From: Shewanella litoralis | GTDB lineage: Bacteria; Pseudomonadota; Gammaproteobacteria; Enterobacterales; Shewanellaceae | Direction of reading: 5' to 3' | DNA: 64,000 bases | Assembly (NCBI RefSeq): GCF_009828585.1 | Contig: NZ_WSRZ01000017.1 | Location: 52,937-116,936, forward strand | Shown: positions 1 to 9,664 of the stretch, one piece after another | Numbering within the stretch: the first letter of the stretch is position 1 | Layout: each line of letters opens with the position of its first letter | Notes under the pieces: generated by a model | The model's database searches: none | What the model was told of the DNA's origin: nothing | Seen by the model: the letters and a program-made list of their open reading frames with translations, nothing else | Made by a program: the position numbers and the translations under genes

Positions 1-1037
1 TACCTGAGTGGGCGCGCCAACTACAAGGTGCGAAAACGCCAAAGCCCGCGCCTAGCGCACCACAGGTTAACCATTTAGAAAAACCATCTAAAAGTAATAA
101 AAATCAATCAGCTGAGCTAGACTCACTGCGCGAGGAAATGGCATCGTTAAGAAGTTTGCTGACTCATCAAGTCTCTTCGTTGATGAAGGATCACAAAAAG
201 CGCTCGGATCCTGTTGGAGCAATGTTAGAAAGTAAATTAGTCGCTGCTGAGTTTTCTCCAGCAGTTGCTGCTAAACTAGCAGGGTTAAGCCAACATTACA
301 CACCAGCAGACTTAGTGCGTGCATTGCCACAAAGCTTAGCTAACTTACTGGATAACCAGGGTGATGATATTGTTAAACGTGGTGGTGTGGTTGCGTTTGT
401 TGGGCCTACAGGTGTGGGTAAAACGACTTCTCTGGCTAAAATTGCTGCGCGGTTTGCTGCACACCATGGCCCTGAGCAAGTTGCATTGATAACTACGGAT
501 CATTATCGCATTGGGGCATATGAGCAATTAGCGACATATGGTAAAATTATGGGCTGCCCAGTTAAGCAAGCACATGATTTAAGTGAATTAGAACAAATTT
601 TGTATCAATTTAGAAATCGCAAGCTAGTGTTAATTGATACCGCGGGTATGGGACAACGTGATATGCGTCTTTATCAACAACTTGATAATTTGACAGCAAA
701 CAGTAGGATCCCTATCCGCAGTTATTTAGTTATGTCAGCTACTGGCCAGCGTCGTGTACTGCAAGATGCGGTAGAACATTTTAAACGTATTCCGTTATCG
801 GGCGCTATTTTGACCAAATTAGATGAATCAGTATCAATTGCAGGTGCATTGAGCGTATTGATTCAAAATGAGTTACCATTGAGTTATGTTACTGACGGTC
901 AACGTGTTCCTGAAGACATGAAAGTGGCTGATACACTAGAATTAGCCAAACAAGCACTAGCAGCATTAAACGAAACAGAACAACCAACGTCACAAGACAC
1001 GGCATGGTCAAATGACACTGCCTATGCATTTGAGTAA
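1..1037 (+). CDS. flhF: FlhF, SRP-type GTPase for polar flagellum placement (5' end missing)
   Basis: FlhF is a membrane-associated GTPase of the SRP/FtsY family that marks the cell pole where the single flagellum is built. The frame is open from base 3, so the gene begins upstream of the window; an internal ATG at 138 is not the real start. The visible part is the C-terminal half: a short lysine/proline-rich linker, then the NG domain with the P-loop GPTGVGKTTSLAK (about bases 405-440), the DTAGM motif (about 640) and TKLDE near 820. It overlaps or nearly abuts flhG, its usual partner, which antagonises it in setting flagellar number. The family assignment is firm; the left end is simply cut. 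Confidence 0.95.
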   Translation, partial: PEWARQLQGAKTPKPAPSAPQVNHLEKPSKSNKNQSAELDSLREEMASLRSLLTHQVSSLMKDHKKRSDPVGAMLESKLVAAEFSPAVAAKLAGLSQHYTPADLVRALPQSLANLLDNQGDDIVKRGGVVAFVGPTGVGKTTSLAKIAARFAAHHGPEQVALITTDHYRIGAYEQLATYGKIMGCPVKQAHDLSELEQILYQFRNRKLVLIDTAGMGQRDMRLYQQLDNLTANSRIPIRSYLVMSATGQRRVLQDAVEHFKRIPLSGAILTKLDESVSIAGALSVLIQNELPLSYVTDGQRVPEDMKVADTLELAKQALAALNETEQPTSQDTAWSNDTAYAFE

Positions 1038-1041
1038 AGAT

Positions 1042-1923
1042 ATGACTCGGGATCAAGCAAGTGGTTTACGTATGATGAATCAACCAAATAACGATAAAGT
1101 TAAAGTAATTGCCGTATCCGGTGGTAAAGGCGGAGTCGGTAAAACAAGCGTGTCAATTAATACTGCAGTCGCATTAGCCGAAAAAGGCAAACGTGTACTG
1201 GTGCTTGATGCTGACTTAGGTTTAGCCAACGTTGATGTGATGCTAGGGATCCGTGCAGAGAAAAATTTATCTCATGTTTTGTCTGGCGATGCCGAATTAG
1301 ATGACATCATTGTACGCGGACCAAAAGGTATCGGCATTGTGCCGGCAACATCTGGGACTCAAGCGATGGTTGAATTGACCCAGGCGCAACATGCAGGCTT
1401 AATTAGAGCATTCAGTGAAATGCGCACCCAGTTTGACATTCTAATTGTTGATACTGCGGCGGGTATTTCAGATATGGTGTTGAGTTTTTCACGTGCATCG
1501 CAAGATGTGCTTATTGTGGTATGTGATGAACCTACATCCATTACCGATGCTTACGCCCTGATTAAAATTTTAAGTCGTGAGCACGGTGTGTTCCACTTCA
1601 AAATTGTGGCAAATATGGTGCGCAGTTTACGCGAAGGCATGGAATTATTTGCTAAACTCAGTAAAGTGACTGATAGATTTTTAGATGTGGCGCTAGAGCT
1701 CGTCGCAACAGTTCCTTTTGATGAAAATTTACGTAAAGCGGTTCGTAAACAAAAACTGGTCGTAGAAGCGTTTCCAAAGTCTCCTTCTGCGATTGCATAT
1801 CATGGTTTGGCCAATAAGATTATGACATGGCCTGTTCCACAGCAACCGGGTGGCCATTTAGAGTTTTTTGTTGAACGCTTAGTACAACGTAAACCCGTTG
1901 AAGAGGGGAGAGCGAGTGAATAA
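1042..1923 (+). CDS. flhG: FlhG (FleN), MinD-like ATPase controlling flagellar number
   Basis: FlhG is a ParA/MinD-family ATPase that limits flagella to one per pole, acting with FlhF. The deviant Walker A motif SGGKGGVGKTS lies at residues 25-35, followed by VLDADLGLANVDVMLG and a DTAAG switch motif. I place the start at the ATG at 1042, which gives MTRDQASGLR, the usual N-terminal activation helix of this family, and falls 4 bp after the flhF stop. An in-frame ATG at 1012 inside flhF would add ten residues and is less likely. The 3' end overlaps the fliA GTG by 8 bp, so the two are probably translationally coupled. Confidence 0.93.
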   Translation: MTRDQASGLRMMNQPNNDKVKVIAVSGGKGGVGKTSVSINTAVALAEKGKRVLVLDADLGLANVDVMLGIRAEKNLSHVLSGDAELDDIIVRGPKGIGIVPATSGTQAMVELTQAQHAGLIRAFSEMRTQFDILIVDTAAGISDMVLSFSRASQDVLIVVCDEPTSITDAYALIKILSREHGVFHFKIVANMVRSLREGMELFAKLSKVTDRFLDVALELVATVPFDENLRKAVRKQKLVVEAFPKSPSAIAYHGLANKIMTWPVPQQPGGHLEFFVERLVQRKPVEEGRASE

Positions 1924-2635
1924 AGCCGCAGCGTATACTCAGTTCGATAACAAAACATCAATTGTTGAACAGTATGCACCGCTGGTGAAACGCATTGCTC
2001 ATCACATGTTGGCAAGGTTGCCAGCGTCAGTGCAACTGGATGATTTATTACAAGCAGGTATGATGGGGCTGCTTGAAGCTTCATCAAAATTTGATGGCAG
2101 TAAAGGCGCTAAATTTGAAACCTTTGCTGGTATTCGTATTCGTGGCGCAATGATTGACGAAATTCGCCGCGGTGACTGGGTTCCACGCTCAGTTCATCGG
2201 AATAATCGCCGTGTAGCCCAGGTAATTGACGAACTTGAACAACTGTTAGGGCGTGATGCACGAGACACAGAAATTGCTGAAAAACTTGATATGTCTCTCG
2301 ATGAGTACCATCATATCCTAAATGATGTTTCTGTCGGTAAAATCATAGGCATAGAAGACCTTGGTGTTTCTCAGGATGTATTAACTACAGACGACGAATC
2401 ACCAGATGAAGCTTTTGATTCTCTCGCCGAGACTCAGTTCCAATCTGCACTGGTTGAAGCAATTAAAACCTTGCCAGAAAGAGATGCTTTAGTGTTGTCG
2501 TTATATTATGACGAAGCATTAAACTTAAAAGAAATTGGTGCCATCCTTGAGGTAAGTGAGTCGCGAGTCAGCCAGATATTAAGTCAGGCTATGCTCAGAC
2601 TAAAAGCCAAGCTCAAGCATTGGACACAAGAATAA
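1916..2635 (+). CDS. fliA: FliA, sigma-28 factor for late flagellar and chemotaxis genes
   Basis: FliA is the sigma factor that directs RNA polymerase to late flagellar promoters once the hook is complete. The protein has 239 residues, the normal length. Region 2 lies in the first half (YAPLVKRIAHHMLARLP, then GIRIRGAMIDEIRRGDWVPRS) and region 4 ends the protein (LNLKEIGAILEVSESRVSQI, a helix-turn-helix for the -35 element). I chose GTG at 1916 because a strong GGGGAG site lies just upstream at 1904-1909 and the product starts with the family's usual NKAAAYTQF; an upstream in-frame TTG at 1898 lacks this support. It overlaps flhG by 8 bp and sits before cheY, as in Vibrio and Shewanella. Confidence 0.95.
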   Translation: MNKAAAYTQFDNKTSIVEQYAPLVKRIAHHMLARLPASVQLDDLLQAGMMGLLEASSKFDGSKGAKFETFAGIRIRGAMIDEIRRGDWVPRSVHRNNRRVAQVIDELEQLLGRDARDTEIAEKLDMSLDEYHHILNDVSVGKIIGIEDLGVSQDVLTTDDESPDEAFDSLAETQFQSALVEAIKTLPERDALVLSLYYDEALNLKEIGAILEVSESRVSQILSQAMLRLKAKLKHWTQE

Positions 2636-2680
2636 TAACTAATTATAGAGCAAACGAGTGTCAGCTCACCGGAGGAAACC

Positions 2681-3064
2681 TTGGACAAGAATATGAAGAT
2701 TCTTATTGTTGACGATTTTTCAACAATGAGACGTATCATTAAGAACTTGTTGCGAGACTTGGGATTTAATAATACCCAAGAAGCAGATGATGGCTCAACA
2801 GCCCTACCTATGTTACAAAAAGGTGATTTTGACTTTGTTGTAACCGACTGGAACATGCCGGGAATGCAGGGTATTGACTTGCTCAAAGCAATCCGTGCAG
2901 ACGATTCACTAAAACATTTACCCGTATTAATGGTGACCGCTGAAGCTAAGCGTGAACAGATCATTGCTGCGGCCCAAGCGGGTGTTAATGGCTATGTTGT
3001 AAAGCCTTTCACTGCCGCTACGTTAAAAGAAAAGTTAGATAAAATCTTTGAACGACTCGCATAA
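2681..3064 (+). CDS. cheY: CheY, chemotaxis response regulator
   Basis: CheY is a single-domain receiver that is phosphorylated by CheA and then binds the flagellar motor switch. All signature residues are present: acidic pocket D11/D12, phospho-acceptor D56 in [10 protein letters not shown]86, Y105 and K108 in VVKPF. The protein has 127 residues. The start is a TTG codon at 2681 with an excellent GGAGG site at 2671-2675; the next in-frame ATG (2693) would cut into the first beta strand, so TTG is preferred. It lies 45 bp after fliA and 13 bp before cheZ, within the same operon. Confidence 0.97.
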   Translation: MDKNMKILIVDDFSTMRRIIKNLLRDLGFNNTQEADDGSTALPMLQKGDFDFVVTDWNMPGMQGIDLLKAIRADDSLKHLPVLMVTAEAKREQIIAAAQAGVNGYVVKPFTAATLKEKLDKIFERLA

Positions 3065-3077
3065 GCAAGGATAAGTC

Positions 3078-3815
3078 ATGCAGGCATCAATATCGGGGTT
3101 AATTACTCTCGAACAGGCCCAGCAACTTGTTGAACTGCTATCGGCGGGAGAGCAAGATAAAGCTGACGAAATAATTAGAGATCTTGCGACTCCTCTGCAG
3201 CGTGAGCTGTTTGAAGAAGTCGGCAAACTCACTCGCCAATTGCACAGCGCATTAAAAGATTTCCAAGTTGTTAACCGTTTATCTGAATTAGCCAAAACCG
3301 AAATTCCGGACGCTAAGGAAAGATTAAACTATGTTATTGATATGACCGAGCAAGCTGCTAATAAAACCATGGATGCAGTTGAAGAATGTTTGCCTTTGGC
3401 CGATACCATTATAAGCAACATTCAATCTGTAACGCCTATGTGGGATAAATTAATGCGTCGAGACATCGAGCTAGGTGAATTTAAGTCACTTTGCCATGAT
3501 GTTCAGCAGTTTATGTCTAATAGCGAACATGACTCTAACCGTCTTCGTGAATTGCTCAATCAGATACTGATGGCGCAAGACTTCCAAGATTTAACCGGTC
3601 AGATGATCCGTAGAGTGATTGAGCTGGTGCGCGAAGTAGAGAATAATTTAGTGTCTATGTTAACCGTCTTTGGTGAGCATACAACTGAGTCATTACCTGC
3701 AATTAAAGATAATAAGATAGAGGCAGAAGGCCCAATCATGAACGCCGAGTTACGTGAAGACGTGGTCACGGGTCAGGATGAAGTTGATGATCTACTATCA
3801 AGTCTGGGTTTCTAA
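3078..3815 (+). CDS. cheZ: CheZ, phosphatase of CheY-P
   Basis: CheZ dephosphorylates CheY-P and resets the motor signal. The 245-residue protein is almost all helical, as expected for the long CheZ four-helix bundle, and carries the catalytic stretch AQDFQDLTGQ (about residues 164-173) with the conserved Asp and Gln. The last residues, DDLLSSLGF, match the C-terminal helix that docks onto CheY. It sits between cheY and cheA with gaps of 13 and 15 bp, a standard order in polar flagellates. Confidence 0.95.
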   Translation: MQASISGLITLEQAQQLVELLSAGEQDKADEIIRDLATPLQRELFEEVGKLTRQLHSALKDFQVVNRLSELAKTEIPDAKERLNYVIDMTEQAANKTMDAVEECLPLADTIISNIQSVTPMWDKLMRRDIELGEFKSLCHDVQQFMSNSEHDSNRLRELLNQILMAQDFQDLTGQMIRRVIELVREVENNLVSMLTVFGEHTTESLPAIKDNKIEAEGPIMNAELREDVVTGQDEVDDLLSSLGF

Positions 3816-3830
3816 TTAGGAGTCAATTTA

Positions 3831-6065
3831 ATGTCATTTGATGTTGATGAAGAGATACTCCAGGACTTTTTAATTGAAGCTGGTGAGATTTTAGAGCTTC
3901 TACAAGAGCAGCTGGTCGCTCTTGAAAATAATCCTGATGACAGTGATTTACTTAATGCCATTTTTCGTGGTTTTCACACTGTAAAAGGTGGGGCTGGTTT
4001 TTTAAGTCTGACACCCATGGTTGATGTTTGTCACGAAGCCGAAAACACCTTCGATCTTTTACGCACAGGTAAACGCGTTGTCAACGCAGAATTAATGGAT
4101 ATTATTTTGCAAGCGGTTGACGCAATTAATACCATGTTTGCTCAAACTCAACAGGGACAACAACAAGACCCTGCAGATTCAGACTTGCTCGCAAAACTAA
4201 AATTATTAAGCTCTGGTGCTCCTTTGCCGTCTGAAATGGGTGAGTCATCTGCTGAACCTGAAATCATCGAAGATGCCATCGAAATTGCTGAGCCTGAGTA
4301 CGTCGAAGACATAAGTGTGCAAGCTACTCCTGCAGCCAGCTCTGCTGGTATTGATGAAATTGACGAATCTGAATTTGAAGCATTACTCGATGCATTACAT
4401 GGATCAGGAAAAAGCCCAACCTCAACAGCCTCATCTGCTGTAAATCAAGACGCTATTGCACCCCAAGCTACAGCTTCACCAAGCAATAGTGATGAAATCA
4501 CCGATGATGAGTTTGAAGCATTACTCGATGAACTTCATGGTTCAGGATCGTTTAAAGCTAAAGCTGAAACCGCGAGTGAGCCAATTAAGCCAGCACAACC
4601 GGTTGTTGAACCATTAGTCGACTCCGATGAAATTACCGACGATGAATTTGAACGCTTATTAGATGAATTGCATGGCAAAGGCAGTGCTCCAGCGGTTGCT
4701 AAACCCGCTTCTCCAGTAGCAGCTGCTACACCTACACCACCTAAAACGCCAGATTCACCAAAAGCCGCAGCTCCTGCTCCAGCCTCTGCCAAGGCCGTAC
4801 CAGCCCCTGTACCCGTTCCTAAAGCTGAAGTCGCCAAAGATAAAGCCCCTGTGCCCGCACCGGCTAAAGCTAATGCTGTCCCACAAGGTGAAACAACCGT
4901 TCGTGTTGATACGGCGCGTTTAGATCAAATTATGAATATGGTCGGCGAATTGGTATTGGTGCGTAATCGTCTGGTCAGTTTAGGCATTACTCGTGAAGAC
5001 GAAGAAATGTCAAAAGCACTGGCTAACCTTGATCTTGTCACCGCAGACTTGCAAGGCGCGGTAATGAAAACCCGCATGCAGCCAATTAAGAAAGTGTTTG
5101 GCCGCTTCCCAAGGGTTGTTCGAGATTTAGCTCGAACGTTAAATAAAGAAATTGATCTGATCATGATTGGTGAAGAAACTGATCTTGATAAAAATTTGGT
5201 TGAGGCGTTAGCCGATCCATTAGTTCACTTAGTGCGAAACTCGGTAGACCACGGTATTGAAATGCCGATCACTCGTGAAGCCAATGGCAAACCTCGAACA
5301 GGCACCATTACGCTTTCTGCGAGTCAAGAAGGTGACCATATCCTGCTTAAAATTGAGGATGATGGAGCAGGGATGGACCCTGAAAAGCTGAAACAAATTG
5401 CAATCACTCGTGGTGTGCTCGATGAAGATGCCGCATCGAGAATGACGGATAACGAAGCTTATAATCTGATTTTTGCGCCTGGCTTCTCAACCAAAGTCGA
5501 GATTTCTGATATTTCTGGGCGTGGTGTGGGTATGGATGTGGTTAAAACCCGCATCAATCAATTAAACGGTACTGTTCACATTGATTCAATGAAAGGCAAA
5601 GGCACCGTTCTTGAGATTAAAGTACCGCTAACCTTGGCGATTATGCCAACACTAATGGTCGATGTGTCAAAGCAAGTCTTTGCGTTACCGTTGTCGAGTG
5701 TGAATGAAATCTTTAATTTAGATTTATCTAAAACCAATATAGTTGATGGTCAATTAACGGTTATTTTCCGGAATAAAGCCGTACCATTGTTTTATCTTGA
5801 GCACTGGTTACACAGCAAAAAAACCAAATTTAAGCATGGTGATAAAAAGCACGGACATGTTGTCATTGTACAACTTGGCACGATGCAAATTGGCTTTGTG
5901 GTCGATGCACTTATTGGTCAAGAAGAAGTGGTCATTAAACCGTTAGGCAGTATGTTGCAAGGCACGCCTGGTATGGCTGGTGCGACCATTACTTCAGACG
6001 GTGGTATTGCGCTTATTTTAGATATTCCTGGTTTACTTAAGCATTACGCCAAAAACAAAAAATAA
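3831..6065 (+). CDS. cheA: CheA, chemotaxis histidine kinase
   Basis: CheA is the central kinase of the chemoreceptor array; it passes phosphate to CheY and CheB. Domain order: P1 HPt at about residues 1-110 with phospho-acceptor H49 in FRGFHTVKGG; a long Ala/Pro-rich linker to about residue 350; P3 dimerisation starting near RVDTARLDQIMNMVGELV; P4 kinase with the N box LVRNSVDHGIE, the G1 box EDDGAGMDP and GRGVGMDVV; and a CheW-like P5 to the end. At 744 residues it is slightly long for the family. I see no canonical P2 domain in the linker; instead three copies of an acidic motif of the form DEITDDEFEALLDELHG occur at about residues 175, 221 and 266. Their role is unknown to me. Confidence 0.97.
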   Translation: MSFDVDEEILQDFLIEAGEILELLQEQLVALENNPDDSDLLNAIFRGFHTVKGGAGFLSLTPMVDVCHEAENTFDLLRTGKRVVNAELMDIILQAVDAINTMFAQTQQGQQQDPADSDLLAKLKLLSSGAPLPSEMGESSAEPEIIEDAIEIAEPEYVEDISVQATPAASSAGIDEIDESEFEALLDALHGSGKSPTSTASSAVNQDAIAPQATASPSNSDEITDDEFEALLDELHGSGSFKAKAETASEPIKPAQPVVEPLVDSDEITDDEFERLLDELHGKGSAPAVAKPASPVAAATPTPPKTPDSPKAAAPAPASAKAVPAPVPVPKAEVAKDKAPVPAPAKANAVPQGETTVRVDTARLDQIMNMVGELVLVRNRLVSLGITREDEEMSKALANLDLVTADLQGAVMKTRMQPIKKVFGRFPRVVRDLARTLNKEIDLIMIGEETDLDKNLVEALADPLVHLVRNSVDHGIEMPITREANGKPRTGTITLSASQEGDHILLKIEDDGAGMDPEKLKQIAITRGVLDEDAASRMTDNEAYNLIFAPGFSTKVEISDISGRGVGMDVVKTRINQLNGTVHIDSMKGKGTVLEIKVPLTLAIMPTLMVDVSKQVFALPLSSVNEIFNLDLSKTNIVDGQLTVIFRNKAVPLFYLEHWLHSKKTKFKHGDKKHGHVVIVQLGTMQIGFVVDALIGQEEVVIKPLGSMLQGTPGMAGATITSDGGIALILDIPGLLKHYAKNKK

Positions 6066-6095
6066 AAATAAAAGTTCCATAAGTTAAGGAATTAA

Positions 6096-7322
6096 ATGGC
6101 CATAAAAGTACTAGTTGTAGACGATTCTAGCTTTTTTCGACGTCGAGTCAGTGAGATTGTTAATCAAGATCCTGATCTCGAAGTCGTTGCTGTTGCTGTC
6201 AATGGTAAAGAAGCGGTTGAGATGGCTGCAAAATTAAACCCTCAAGTGATCACGATGGATATCGAAATGCCGGTTATGGACGGCATTAGTGCTGTCCGTG
6301 AGATCATGGCTAACAATCCTACGCCTATTTTGATGTTTTCTTCTTTAACCCATGACGGGGCTAAAGCGACACTCGATGCGCTAGAAGCTGGCGCACTCGA
6401 CTTTCTGCCAAAACGTTTTGAAGACATTGCAACCAATAAAGACGAAGCAATCAATTTGTTGCAACAGCGCATAAAAGCGTTGGGGCGCAGACGCATGTAT
6501 CGGCCAAGTACTTTATCGACGCGAGATACACTCACGAGTAGCACACTAGACGCCCGTCGCTCTACTAGCGTATCAGACAGCGGTTTAGCCACACAGCGTC
6601 GACCATTAGGCTCAAGACTTAACTCAAACATTGCCACCGCTGCAAATGCCTCATTACCCGTTCGCGGTGGGTTAACGTCGTCTGCAATTGAGCGACAATC
6701 AACCTCGACTGTGCCATCCGTAACGACTATCAGAGCCAGTGGTAAACAATATAAAGTATTGCTAATCGGCACATCCACAGGTGGGCCGGTTGCACTGCAA
6801 AAAGTATTAACGGCATTCCCTGCCAATTACCCACATCCTATTGTGCTCATTCAACATATGCCGGCCGCTTTTACGCCAGCTTTTGCTGCTCGTTTAAACT
6901 CGTTATGTAAAATTGAAGTGAAAGAAGCGCAAAATGGCGATGTTATGCGGGCTGGTTGTGCGTATCTTGCCCCTGGTGGAATGCAATTAATGTTAGAGCG
7001 AGCAGGGATGACCGCACGCTTAAAAGTGTTGGCTGGAAATGCCGACATGAACTATAAGCCATCTGTAGATATAACCTTTGCGTCAGCCTCTAAAGCATAT
7101 GGTGGTGACGTACTGGCCGTGGTATTAACCGGGATGGGCGCTGATGGCCGCGAAGGTGCCAGAATGCTTAAATCTGCTGGGGCGACTATTTGGGCTCAAG
7201 ATGAAGCCAGTTGTGTAGTATATGGCATGCCACAAGCTGTAGCTTCTGCTGGCCTTGCTACGCATTCTATTGCACTTGATAATATGGCTGATGCGATATT
7301 AAAAGAGACCAGTCGTGGCTAA
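6096..7322 (+). CDS. cheB: CheB, receptor methylesterase/glutamine deamidase
   Basis: CheB removes methyl groups from chemoreceptors for adaptation and is activated by CheA. The N-terminal receiver carries D10 and phospho-acceptor D55 in [10 protein letters not shown] Ser/Thr/Arg-rich linker of about 80 residues follows (roughly 135-215). The C-terminal esterase domain has the catalytic triad: Ser in GTSTGGP (about 226), His in LIQHMP (about 253) and Asp in GMGADGREG (about 349). The linker is longer than in E. coli CheB, bringing the total to 408 residues. The 3' end overlaps the next gene by 8 bp. Confidence 0.96.
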   Translation: MAIKVLVVDDSSFFRRRVSEIVNQDPDLEVVAVAVNGKEAVEMAAKLNPQVITMDIEMPVMDGISAVREIMANNPTPILMFSSLTHDGAKATLDALEAGALDFLPKRFEDIATNKDEAINLLQQRIKALGRRRMYRPSTLSTRDTLTSSTLDARRSTSVSDSGLATQRRPLGSRLNSNIATAANASLPVRGGLTSSAIERQSTSTVPSVTTIRASGKQYKVLLIGTSTGGPVALQKVLTAFPANYPHPIVLIQHMPAAFTPAFAARLNSLCKIEVKEAQNGDVMRAGCAYLAPGGMQLMLERAGMTARLKVLAGNADMNYKPSVDITFASASKAYGGDVLAVVLTGMGADGREGARMLKSAGATIWAQDEASCVVYGMPQAVASAGLATHSIALDNMADAILKETSRG

Positions 7323-7770
7323 TTCTGCGACAGCATTAATAACCAAGCTAACGTTAGGCATTTTTTTGTGCTTTGTTGCCATCCTTGTGTTAGGCAGTTT
7401 ATATGTCGATTCACAGCGTAAAATGACTTTACTCTCCAAAGAGATTGAGCAACTCAAAGCCTCGCAAGTGTTATTAATGGTACCTGAAGATCAAGCGGAA
7501 AACATTGCCAATTGGCTGTTAACGCATCCTGAGCAAACCCAAGCCATGATTAGTAAAACGGGTAAGGATGAGGCAAAAAGTGTGTTAATTGGTCCAGGGG
7601 CCGATGCGAGTAATCATGACAAATTGTCATCACCGACTGACAGCTCACAGACATTGCCGACACAAGAAGTTATAGTCTCTGAGAATGCCCAGGGCGTTAA
7701 AGTGATTAGCCTGCCTAATGGTGGTATTCGAGTCACGACTCGAGAAGATAAGCAACAAAAACAACAATGA
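7315..7770 (+). CDS. Single-pass membrane protein of the chemotaxis operon, function unknown
   Basis: I do not recognise a family. The 151-residue product has one clear N-terminal transmembrane helix (about residues 11-28, [18 protein letters not shown]), a short coiled segment with an EIEQLKASQ stretch, and a polar Ser/Thr/Gln-rich tail that is probably periplasmic or disordered. It starts at a GTG inside the last codons of cheB (8-bp overlap) and ends 37 bp before the parC-like gene, so it is cotranscribed with them. Its position between cheB and the polar localisation pair suggests a role in array or pole organisation, but that is inference only. Confidence 0.8.
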   Translation: MANSATALITKLTLGIFLCFVAILVLGSLYVDSQRKMTLLSKEIEQLKASQVLLMVPEDQAENIANWLLTHPEQTQAMISKTGKDEAKSVLIGPGADASNHDKLSSPTDSSQTLPTQEVIVSENAQGVKVISLPNGGIRVTTREDKQQKQQ

Positions 7771-7807
7771 GCATTCCATCGGATAATGATAAGTTGAGAG
7801 GCTTTTT

Positions 7808-8602
7808 TTGAAAGTATGGACAGTAGCAAATCAAAAAGGTGGCGTGGGTAAAACCACCACAGTTGCCAGTTTGGCTGGAGCATTAGCTAAACGTGGCAAA
7901 CGTGTGTTGCTGATAGATACCGATCCTCATGCTTCATTGGGCTATTACTTGGGTATTGATTCCGAGGAAGTGCCCGGGTCGCTTTATGATGTGTTTTTAA
8001 ATCATCAAGCATTAACCCAAGAGTTGATTATGCAAAATGTCATACCCACTCAAATCGAAGGCTTAGATATTATTCCTGCCAACATGGCATTAGCAACGTT
8101 AGATCGTTCGTTAGGGCATCAAGAAGGAATGGGACTAGTATTACGTAATTTATTGTCATTAGTTGAACACAAATACGATGTCGCCATTATAGATTGCCCG
8201 CCAGTGCTGGGGGTATTAATGGTTAATGCATTAGCGGCGAGCCAACATATTATTATTCCGGTGCAGACTGAGTTCTTAGCGATAAAAGGTTTAGAGAGAA
8301 TGGTGAAAACCATGGAGATTATGGGCCGTTCTAAAAAGACCCGTTACAGCTACACTGTGTTACCCACAATGTACGATAAGCGCACTAAAGCTTCACCGAT
8401 TGCGTTGCAGTTTTTACAAGACAAATACGGACAAACATTGTGGCCTAATGATGTGATCCCAGTCGATACCAAATTTAGAGATGCCAGTTTGGCGCATTTA
8501 CCTGCATCACATTATTCTGCGACAAGTCGTGGGGTAAAAGCATATAATCGGTTGCTCGATTTTTTATACGCCCGGGAGTTTACCCATGTCAAAATCGGTT
8601 GA
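7808..8602 (+). CDS. parC: ParC-like ParA ATPase for polar chemotaxis arrays
   Basis: This is a ParA/Soj-type ATPase with the deviant Walker A NQKGGVGKTT at residues 8-17, IDTDPHASLG and the switch IDCPPVLGVL. A ParA homologue here, just before a CheW-domain protein and cheW, matches Vibrio ParC, which recruits and segregates chemotaxis arrays to the poles. It is distinct from the chromosomal ParA because it lacks an N-terminal DNA-binding domain and has no ParB beside it. The start is TTG at 7808, with GAGAGG about 8 bp upstream giving good support. It overlaps the next gene by 17 bp. The family is certain; the polar role rests on gene context. Confidence 0.88.
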   Translation: MKVWTVANQKGGVGKTTTVASLAGALAKRGKRVLLIDTDPHASLGYYLGIDSEEVPGSLYDVFLNHQALTQELIMQNVIPTQIEGLDIIPANMALATLDRSLGHQEGMGLVLRNLLSLVEHKYDVAIIDCPPVLGVLMVNALAASQHIIIPVQTEFLAIKGLERMVKTMEIMGRSKKTRYSYTVLPTMYDKRTKASPIALQFLQDKYGQTLWPNDVIPVDTKFRDASLAHLPASHYSATSRGVKAYNRLLDFLYAREFTHVKIG

Positions 8603-9662
8603 TGAAACTGTTTTTGATTATTTCAGTCTTTTATTACAGGAGCCGGCAGCAGCCCAACCTGAAATAACACCTGAAATTAAAGCAGATACTGCTCCTACCT
8701 CGAGTCATCCTAGTGCGTTAGAAAACAGTAAGCCCGAGCTAGATAATACCATTACACCGCGTCAATCTGTGCCTTCGGTTGCGTCTAAAACACCGCTGTC
8801 AAAAACAGCAGGCATCAGAAGTTTTGCTGAACCCGCAACGCAGGTTGATAAACTGGCATTAGAGAAGCTACTGTCTGCAGTATCACATGCAGACAAAGGC
8901 ACCGACATAAAGCTGCAAATCAAAGCCAGTGCCGAAAGAGTACGACAAGCTATCGCCCAAACAGAGACGACACCTGTTGAGCAACCCGCGTCAAAAAGCA
9001 CAAATATACAAAAAACGTCACTAACGGATAAAGAAATCAAATCGTTAGTCGATATAAAAACTGATAATAGTGCACTAGCTGAATTAAAAGACGCTATTAT
9101 TAAACATGACAAGCTCGCTGAAGAGAAAGCAGCACAACAAGTGTTGCAGACGCAAACTGGCGCGACACCGCCGAGTATTACTCAAAATTTACAAGAAGTA
9201 TTAGATGATGAGTTTCAGGTATTATTCTTTAATGTTGCAGGCTTAACCTTAGCCGTGCCATTAGTTAGTTTAGGTGGCATTATAAAGATAGAGAAAATTA
9301 ACCATCTCATTGGTAGGCCGTCATGGTTTAAAGGAGTGCAAACTCACCGCGACAGTAAAATTAATGTGGTTGATACGTGTGCCTGGGTAATGCCAGAAAA
9401 ATATACACCGGCGCTGGCAGAAACAGTAAACTATCAATATCTTGTTATGCTAGAAAACAGTGCTTGGGGGTTAACCTGTGAGTCATTGGTTAATGCCGTG
9501 AAGATAGACAAATCACACGTCAACTGGCGTGAAAAACCGGGCAAGCGTCCTTGGCTTGCTGGGGTGGTAAAACAACAAATGTGTGGCATTTTGCATGTAC
9601 AAGCATTGATTGAAATGCTTGATGCAGGTTTAGGTTGTCAGGATTCGATTGACCGAGGTTAA
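8586..9662 (+). CDS. parP: ParP-like CheW-domain protein
   Basis: The first 200 residues or so are low in complexity and rich in Pro, Thr, Ser and Lys, with no fold I can name. The last 150 residues (about 205-350) form a CheW-like domain: FQVLFFNVAGLTLAVPL, then INHLIGRPSWFKGVQ and LVMLENSAWGLTCESLVNAVKI. This architecture, directly after a ParC-like ATPase, matches Vibrio ParP, which binds ParC, CheA and receptors and holds arrays at the pole. The gene overlaps parC by 17 bp and ends 2 bp before cheW. Plain CheW is a less good description because of the long N-terminal extension. Confidence 0.85.
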   Translation: MSKSVDETVFDYFSLLLQEPAAAQPEITPEIKADTAPTSSHPSALENSKPELDNTITPRQSVPSVASKTPLSKTAGIRSFAEPATQVDKLALEKLLSAVSHADKGTDIKLQIKASAERVRQAIAQTETTPVEQPASKSTNIQKTSLTDKEIKSLVDIKTDNSALAELKDAIIKHDKLAEEKAAQQVLQTQTGATPPSITQNLQEVLDDEFQVLFFNVAGLTLAVPLVSLGGIIKIEKINHLIGRPSWFKGVQTHRDSKINVVDTCAWVMPEKYTPALAETVNYQYLVMLENSAWGLTCESLVNAVKIDKSHVNWREKPGKRPWLAGVVKQQMCGILHVQALIEMLDAGLGCQDSIDRG

Positions 9663-9664
9663 CT

